Positions 15,363-19,663 of a DNA stretch of 19,663 bases are shown here, piece after piece (within the stretch, counting starts at the first letter, position 1; each line of letters opens with the position of its first letter). The stretch lies in assembly GCA_023427545.1 (NCBI GenBank), contig JAEZBF010000300.1, positions 1 through 19,663 of the forward strand, in the 5' to 3' direction. The position numbers and the translations under genes were made by a program. This stretch comes from Pseudomonadota bacterium. Its GTDB lineage: Bacteria > Pseudomonadota > Alphaproteobacteria > Rhizobiales > Devosiaceae. The notes beneath the pieces are model-generated. The model saw nothing but the letters and a program-made list of their open reading frames with translations, made no database searches and was not told the origin of the DNA.

Positions 15363-16913
15363 TCAGGCGTTCATCCAGGCTCCCGCCAGATGCAGGTAGC
15401 CGACGTTGTCGAACACCAACCCCTGAACCTTCGGAGACTTCGCGTTGAGCGGGTAGGTATGGATGAGGATGTGGCTGAACGCGGAGGCGAGCATGAAGTC
15501 GGCCAGTTCCGCCATGGCAGCGCCGGTTTCGTCCCCGGTCGCCGCCTGCACCTTGTCCTTGAGCTGGCGATACTCGGGCGGCTCGAAGTGCGAGGGATTG
15601 CCATCGCGAAGCGCGGGAAGCGCATCCACCAGCGTTGCCGGCGAGAAGCCCTGCAGCCCATGGATCTGCATGAATGCCGGACCGAGGTCGTTGGCAAGCT
15701 GCCGCTGGTCGAAGGCCGCCGTTTCGACCACGCCGCCGGTCGGCACGAGGCCGACGTCGCGCAGGTTGTTCTGCACGATTTCATAGAGGGCCGGCACCGG
15801 CGCCAGACCGATCACGGCCATGTCGAACTCCGCGCCCTTGGCGCCGGCGTCCTCGATCATCTTGCGGGCCTTGTCGGGATCGTAGCTGTAGTATCCCGTG
15901 TGCTTGTCGGTCATCCCCGGCACGTTGGACGGCCACCACAGCGGGCTGCCGTCACCGATGCCGTTGAACAGCTGCTGGATGATGCGGTCGCGGTCGATCG
16001 CGAAGCCGACCGCCTGGCGGACTTCCTTGTTGTCGAAGGGGGCGGCGGTGACGTTGAGGCCGAGCGGGAAGATCTGCCCGCCGGGGCTCTGGAACAGCTC
16101 GACGTTCGGATCGCCCTTGAACAGGGCGGCATCGCGCGGGGTCATTGCGAGGACGAGGTCGGCGCGGCCGCGGACGGCGTTCGCCATCGCGGTGGAGTCG
16201 GTGATCACCGAAATCTCGACAGCGTCGAAATAGGGGCCGTTCTCGCCCCAGTAGTCGGCATTCTTCTCAAGCCGCAGGCTCGCGCCGGGAACCCAGTTGA
16301 CCCAGCGATAGGGGCCGGTTCCAACCACCTGGCTACCGTCGGCAAGGCCCGCCATGGTGTCCTTGTCGAGGATGACCGCGAGCTGGAAGACGTCGAAGAT
16401 ACGCGGCGCCACGGGCGCATTCGAGGTGATCGTGACCTCGTGCGTCCCGGTGGCCTTGATCGAGGTGTAGGCCGAAACGAGCGGACGCATCTGCGAGGCG
16501 TTCTCGGGCACCTTCACCTGCTCGAGGGTGAAGACGACGTCCTCGGCGGTGAAGGGGCGGCCGGTGTGGAAAGTCACGCCCTCGCGCAGCTTGACCACGA
16601 AGGTCTTGCCGTCATCGGAGGAGGACCATTCGGTCGCAAGGACCGGCCGCGGCTCTCCGGTCTCGGAATCGAGCGCGGTGACGGTGTCGAAGACGTTGTG
16701 CCGCCAGCTGTTGTTGCCGGCGCGGCCCGCCAGCGCCGCCTTGGGCTGTGCGTCGGTGCCCTGCGCGATGCGGAGGGTGCCGCCGGAGACCGGCGTCTGC
16801 TGCGCCCAGCCTGGCCCCGTTCCGAAGGCAGCGAGGCCGGCAAGTCCGGCCGCACCCATGAGCACGTGGCGACGGCGTAGCCCAGCCGTCCTTGGCAACA
16901 AGATCCCGTTCAT
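15363..16913 (-). CDS. ABC transporter family-5 solute-binding protein with Tat-like signal peptide
   Basis: A 516-residue periplasmic binding protein of the extracellular solute-binding family 5 (peptides, nickel, some oligosaccharides). The N-terminus has R-R-R-H-V-L-M-G (13-20), an Ala/Gly-rich hydrophobic stretch and G-W-A-Q-Q with likely cleavage after Ala37. This is a twin-arginine-type signal, with no lipobox Cys. Landmarks include W-S-S-S-D-D-G-K-T-F, F-H-T-G-R-P-F-T-A-E-D-V-V-F-T-L at about 117-132, G-T-G-P-Y-R, and V-R-Q-A-V-G-F-A-I-D-R. A strong ribosome site GGGAGGA (16925-16931) lies 11 nt before the ATG. First gene of the six-gene operon. Tat export suggests folding before export or cofactor handling, but Tat-type signals on such proteins also occur without cofactors. 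Confidence 0.93.
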   Translation of the reverse strand: MNGILLPRTAGLRRRHVLMGAAGLAGLAAFGTGPGWAQQTPVSGGTLRIAQGTDAQPKAALAGRAGNNSWRHNVFDTVTALDSETGEPRPVLATEWSSSDDGKTFVVKLREGVTFHTGRPFTAEDVVFTLEQVKVPENASQMRPLVSAYTSIKATGTHEVTITSNAPVAPRIFDVFQLAVILDKDTMAGLADGSQVVGTGPYRWVNWVPGASLRLEKNADYWGENGPYFDAVEISVITDSTAMANAVRGRADLVLAMTPRDAALFKGDPNVELFQSPGGQIFPLGLNVTAAPFDNKEVRQAVGFAIDRDRIIQQLFNGIGDGSPLWWPSNVPGMTDKHTGYYSYDPDKARKMIEDAGAKGAEFDMAVIGLAPVPALYEIVQNNLRDVGLVPTGGVVETAAFDQRQLANDLGPAFMQIHGLQGFSPATLVDALPALRDGNPSHFEPPEYRQLKDKVQAATGDETGAAMAELADFMLASAFSHILIHTYPLNAKSPKVQGLVFDNVGYLHLAGAWMNA

Positions 16914-16955
16914 GATTTCTGGCGTCCTCCCAAAGTCTTTTGATCCAGTTTCTTG

Positions 16956-16983
16956 AACATATCGGTGCTGACGTGACTGTCAA
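16956..16983 (-). promoter_or_regulatory. Sigma-70-type promoter of the transporter/sulfatase operon
   Basis: On the minus strand TTGACA (16978-16983, a perfect -35) is followed after 16 bp by TATGTT (16956-16961, a 4 of 6 -10). Transcription would start near 16949, about 35 nt upstream of the binding-protein ATG, leaving room for the GGGAGGA ribosome site. It lies directly after the ROK gene stop. Confidence 0.6.
16969..16982. promoter_or_regulatory. Inverted repeat overlapping the -35: candidate operator
   Basis: TGAC-GTGACT-GTCA is an inverted repeat with 4-bp arms that covers most of the -35 box of the transporter-operon promoter. A further ACGT lies on each side of the centre (16971-16974 and 16983-16986). 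A repressor bound here would block RNA polymerase; the adjacent ROK protein is the natural candidate. The arms are short, so chance is possible. Confidence 0.35.
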
Positions 16984-16998
16984 CGTGCGGCGTCCACC

Positions 16999-18231
16999 CT
17001 ATGCGCGTTGCCGCCGCATCGACAGTAGCGCCGCGAGATCGGGATTGGAGCGGTAGCTGAGCACGGCCGCACCGGCCCCCAGAGCAGTGGCCTCGGTGGC
17101 CGGCTCCGCGCGGTAGAGGCGCGGCACGATCCGGTCCGGCGATGTGTCGGGCAGGACCACCGAATACTCGAGCGGCTGCAGGCGTTCGATGAGGAGGTCG
17201 AGCAGCCGGTCGGGAAGGAAGCCGCCGAGCGCGATGCCATCGGGCCAGAGTGCGTTCTCGAGGAAGCTGAGGACGAAGCGCAGCAGTTCGCCGGCGTCGT
17301 CGAGCCAGGGATCGAAGCGCTCGGGGCTGATGTCCAGCTGGGCCTCGAGCTCGGCCTCGTAGGTGCCCTGCGGCTCGCTCAGCCCGAGGGCGCGCCGCAC
17401 GCCGGTAGCCGAGATCACGCTGCTGAGGGTGCGGCTGCGATAAACGACATGGCCGATCTCGCCCGAGTGGGGCCAGATGTCGGTGCTCGGCTGGCGGTGG
17501 CTCACCATGGCGGCGCCGAAGCCGAGGCCCGCGAGGAGGTAGAGGATGCGCGCCCGCAGCGGAAATCCCAGCGCCTCGGTAATGCCGGCGGCCTGCGGGT
17601 TGTTGTGTATCCTGACCGGCAGCCCGAGATTGGCCTCCATTCGCGATGCCAGATCATCGACCGTGATCGCCTGCCAGAAGCTGCGGAACCACTTCTGATC
17701 GTCCCACAGCTGGTCGAGATAAGGCTGCGTCTGCGCCGCGTTGGGGGTGAGGATCGGCAGCGGGCCGGCAAGCCCGACCAGCCAGATCTCCTTGCCCGCA
17801 TGATCGCGCAGCATCGCCTGGATCGCGGCCGTGAGACCACCGATATAGGCCTCGATGTCGCCGATCTCCCCCGCGATGCGCACCGTGCGCCGGTCGCGGA
17901 CGCGGAATTCCATGTCGACGAGCGCCAGGGTGCACGAGCTCCAGCGGAACTGGACGCCGATCGCGTAGCAGCCATCGGCGATGACCCTCAGCCCGCGGTG
18001 CGGGCTTCCCTTGCGCCTGACCCGCGGACGGTCGAATTCCTCGATCAAGCCCAGGGCGATCAGCTCCTGGGTGACGTTGGTCATGGTCTGCAGGCTGAAC
18101 GGCATCTCCGCCCCGATCTCGGAGCGCGAGCGGCCGGGCGACTCGCGGACGAGCTCGAGCACGGTCGCAAGGTTGCGGCTGCGCGCATCGTTCGTGTTCA
18201 GGGCTGAGAGCCGGCCGGCGGACATATCCAA
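16999..18231 (-). CDS. ROK family transcriptional regulator (NagC/XylR-like)
   Basis: A 410-residue protein with an N-terminal winged helix (about residues 18-62: R-N-L-A-T-V-L-E-L-V, then S-R-S-E-I-G-A-E-M and S-L-Q-T-M-T-N-V) and a ROK sugar-kinase-like domain (about 85-400). The kinase nucleotide motif D-x-G-G-T-x is replaced (I-G-V-Q-F-R-W-S-S-C), as in ROK repressors. G-E-I-G-H is present, but the usual C-x-C-G-x-x-G-C zinc motif that follows is absent (V-V-Y-R-S-R-T-L-S-S). Start: the TTG at 18231 has GTGGAAG 7 nt upstream; the ATG at 18225 is the alternative. It lies between the glycoside hydrolase and the transporter operon, all in one direction, so it probably senses a sugar-type ligand of that system (inference). 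Confidence 0.87.
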   Translation of the reverse strand: MDMSAGRLSALNTNDARSRNLATVLELVRESPGRSRSEIGAEMPFSLQTMTNVTQELIALGLIEEFDRPRVRRKGSPHRGLRVIADGCYAIGVQFRWSSCTLALVDMEFRVRDRRTVRIAGEIGDIEAYIGGLTAAIQAMLRDHAGKEIWLVGLAGPLPILTPNAAQTQPYLDQLWDDQKWFRSFWQAITVDDLASRMEANLGLPVRIHNNPQAAGITEALGFPLRARILYLLAGLGFGAAMVSHRQPSTDIWPHSGEIGHVVYRSRTLSSVISATGVRRALGLSEPQGTYEAELEAQLDISPERFDPWLDDAGELLRFVLSFLENALWPDGIALGGFLPDRLLDLLIERLQPLEYSVVLPDTSPDRIVPRLYRAEPATEATALGAGAAVLSYRSNPDLAALLSMRRQRA

Positions 18232-18273
18232 GCGTGGTCTTCCACCCGGGAGTGCGCAATAGGCTGCACGCGC

Positions 18274-18300
18274 GCGGCGGAGTGTTATCCTCTCCGCCGC
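18274..18300 (-). terminator. GC-rich hairpin between the glycoside hydrolase and ROK genes
   Basis: GCGGCGGAG (18274-18282) and CTCCGCCGC (18292-18300) form a perfect 9-bp stem with a 9-nt loop. It lies 6 nt beyond the glycoside hydrolase stop in the transcribed (minus) direction. No T-run follows (GCGCGCGTGC), so it would act as a weak terminator, an RNA-stabilising 3' stem, or an attenuator ahead of the ROK gene rather than a textbook intrinsic terminator. Confidence 0.4.
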
Positions 18301-18306
18301 GGCAGA

Positions 18307-19410
18307 CTAGGCCTTGGCACGAAGGTCGTCGTCGAGCGGAGCCTTGTGGATGAGGTCCGTCAGCCGCCGGTGCCAGGCGATGTCGCGCCACATGCCGATG
18401 AACTGCGGGCCGCAGAAGTTGGAGGTCGCAAGGCCCGCCCACCGGCCCTTCGACGCCGCGTATTCGACGGCGCGGGCGTTGAGGTCCATCACCCAGTCCC
18501 ACGCCAGCCCGGGCCAGTCCTTGTAGTCGATGACCGCCCAGCACTCCGTGGTGACGAGCGGCAGACCCGAGGTCCTGGACCAGAGCGCGTTCTCATCGAT
18601 GCGCCAGAATAACCGGCCATCGTAGTAGTCCCTGCGCGACTCGTATTCGCTTCGGCCGTTGCGGGCGAGCGCATCGAAGCTGTCGGGGCGAAACCAGTCG
18701 AAGTCGTAGCCGACGACGCGATTGAACTCGCTGACTTCGGGCGAGGCCATCCAGATGTGGTTCTCGAGCAGGTCCATCATGGAGACTTCCTGCTCGCGCC
18801 AGCTGGTGATCTGGCTGGCGAACGACCAGGTGTACTTGAGGTTGGGGTAGGCCGCGCGGACGAGGTCGATCGAGCGCTGCATCCAGTCGCGGATATGCGG
18901 CAGCGTGCGGCTGAGTTCGGGCCCCCCGAGACGGCCGTAGAGGTATGGCGCCCAGTTCAGCTGCGGGAACTCGTTGCAGAGGTCGACATAGAGCAGGTCG
19001 GAGGCAAGTCCCGCCCGGTCGAGGTAGTCGAGCGTATCGATCCAGATCCGCGCCTGGTCCTCCGGCGTCCTGATGCGCAGCCGCATGTGGCGGGAGTCGG
19101 TGCGGTACCAGGTCGACAGCGCAACGCGGATGCCGTGCTCGCGCGCCTTGCCGAGGAACTTGAGCAGCATCGGGCCGACCGTGAGGTCGATCGGCGACTG
19201 CGCGCCCCAGGCCATCTGCGTCCAGCACGGCGGCAGGTGCCAGCTCGCATCCGGATCGGCGCTGATGAGATGGGGATAGGCATCGATGCGGACGGCGTCG
19301 TAGCCCCGCTCCTTGAGCTCGGAGAGCGCCTGGTCCCAGTCCTCGTAGCCGGCACCCGGCCACCGACGCTCGGCCCAGGAGAAGTCCCACATCGTGATCG
19401 CGTAAGCCAT
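18307..19410 (-). CDS. Glycoside hydrolase, clan-A-like TIM barrel (cellulase-like)
   Basis: A 367-residue protein. The N-terminus (M-W-D-F-S-W-A-E-R-R, then G-Y-D-A-V-R-I-D-A-Y-P) is the start of a TIM barrel. L-C-N-E-F-P at 144-149 puts Glu147 after Asn, as the acid/base of clan GH-A enzymes, and V-T-T-E-C-W-A at 286-292 puts Glu289 as the nucleophile. Other barrel-strand pieces are Y-T-W-S-F-A-S-Q at 193 and G-L-A-T-S-N-F-C-G-P near the end. I place it in the cellulase-like group related to GH5 but cannot fix the family. No signal peptide, so probably cytoplasmic: it would cut imported glycosides, not polysaccharide outside the cell. Same strand as the ROK gene and transporter operon. The ribosome site is poor: AGGAG is 15 nt upstream, AGGG is 3 nt upstream. 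Confidence 0.8.
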   Translation of the reverse strand: MAYAITMWDFSWAERRWPGAGYEDWDQALSELKERGYDAVRIDAYPHLISADPDASWHLPPCWTQMAWGAQSPIDLTVGPMLLKFLGKAREHGIRVALSTWYRTDSRHMRLRIRTPEDQARIWIDTLDYLDRAGLASDLLYVDLCNEFPQLNWAPYLYGRLGGPELSRTLPHIRDWMQRSIDLVRAAYPNLKYTWSFASQITSWREQEVSMMDLLENHIWMASPEVSEFNRVVGYDFDWFRPDSFDALARNGRSEYESRRDYYDGRLFWRIDENALWSRTSGLPLVTTECWAVIDYKDWPGLAWDWVMDLNARAVEYAASKGRWAGLATSNFCGPQFIGMWRDIAWHRRLTDLIHKAPLDDDLRAKA

Positions 19411-19479
19411 GAACCCTGTTTCTCACTCCTGGCGCGCGGCAGAACGGCCGCAGTACGTCCGGCTAGCAAAGGCCATGGT

Positions 19480-19498
19480 GCGAAACAAGCGTTTGCGC
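19480..19498. promoter_or_regulatory. Imperfect inverted repeat upstream of the glycoside hydrolase gene
   Basis: GCG-AAAC-AAGC-GTTT-G-CGC: AAAC and GTTT arms flank a 4-bp centre, and GCG/CGC flank these with one extra base on one side. It lies about 70 bp upstream of the hydrolase start in a 93-bp gap, a suitable place for an operator of a LacI or ROK protein. It differs from the larA operators. No convincing promoter could be matched to it. Confidence 0.25.
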
Positions 19499-19503
19499 CG
19501 GCT

Positions 19504-19663
19504 CTAGCTGAGCCCGCTCAGTTCGGCGACGCGGAGCAGCTCGAGGTCGGAGGCCTGCTCCCCCATCAGCGAAATGCCGAAGGGCAGCCCATCGATCTCC
19601 CCCAGGGGGAGCGAGATCTGGGGAAGGCCGGCGAGCCCCGCCGAGCACGTCATCGAAATCGCC
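19504..19663 (-). CDS. Amidase signature family protein, C-terminal fragment (cut by window end)
   Basis: The last 53 codons of a minus-strand gene ending with TAG at 19504-19506. It reads A-I-S-M-T-C-S-A-G-L-A-G-L-P-Q-I-S-L-P-L-G, then G-L-P-F-G-I-S-L-M-G and S-D-L-E-L-L-R-V-A-E-L. This is the conserved C-terminal strand and loop of amidase signature enzymes (S-x-x-G-L-P-x-x-x-x-P, G-L-P-x-G-x-x-x-x-G). The catalytic Ser-Ser-Lys region lies outside the window. The substrate cannot be inferred. It is upstream of the glycoside hydrolase gene with a 93-bp gap. Confidence 0.8.
   Translation of the reverse strand, partial: AISMTCSAGLAGLPQISLPLGEIDGLPFGISLMGEQASDLELLRVAELSGLS

Noticed and set aside
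15390..16880. A 496-codon plus-strand open frame opposite the solute-binding protein
   Set aside because: Shadow composition (Gly, Val, Arg, His-rich) and no family similarity; the minus strand is clearly a family-5 binding protein.

Overview
The window looks like part of the chromosome of a high-GC alphaproteobacterium. It has strongly GC-biased third codon positions, 4-nt ATGA/GTGA operon overlaps, an oligopeptide-family ABC transporter with two fused ATPases, and LarB/LarE variants of the type seen in proteobacteria. I infer the class only; the genus cannot be read from the sequence. No tRNA, rRNA, CRISPR array or insertion sequence was seen.

Left edge (1-1928): a HpcH/HpaI aldolase fragment on the minus strand runs off the left end. 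An IclR-type regulator (232-1083, +) follows, then about 850 bp without an intact gene. That stretch carries a frameshifted remnant of an enolase-superfamily (mandelate racemase/muconate lactonizing) gene. Together these look like a decaying sugar-acid dehydratase/aldolase pathway.

Centre-left (1929-8032): a complete nickel-pincer-nucleotide (NPN) locus in two divergent transcription units. The minus unit encodes a LacI/GntR-type repressor, LarE and LarB. The plus unit encodes a LarA-family nickel racemase/epimerase, a beta-hydroxyacid dehydrogenase and LarC. The 121-bp intergenic region holds two copies of the same 14-bp near-palindrome (TGCAAC-NN-GTTTCA, in opposite orientations), one beside each start codon; they are probable LacI-type operators. 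LarB, LarE and LarC make and load the cofactor, LarA uses it, and the dehydrogenase probably oxidises one of the stereoisomers. LarA has Asn where the family usually has the second catalytic His, so its substrate or mechanism may be new.

Centre-right (8046-16998): a tight six-gene minus-strand operon made of a Tat-exported family-5 solute-binding protein, two permeases, a fused double ATPase, and two sulfatases without signal peptides. One sulfatase is Cys-type with C-terminal HEAT-like repeats; the other is Ser-type. A good sigma-70 promoter overlapped by an inverted repeat lies just upstream. The layout suggests import of a sulfated small molecule or glycoside followed by cytoplasmic desulfation.

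Right (16999-19663): a ROK-family repressor lacking the usual ROK zinc and kinase motifs, a clan-A-like glycoside hydrolase without signal peptide, and the C-terminal end of an amidase, all on the minus strand. The ROK protein is the most likely regulator of the transporter/sulfatase operon. The whole window can be read as a catabolic island for an unusual (sulfated) glycoside or sugar acid with a dedicated nickel epimerase; this joining of the two halves is inference.
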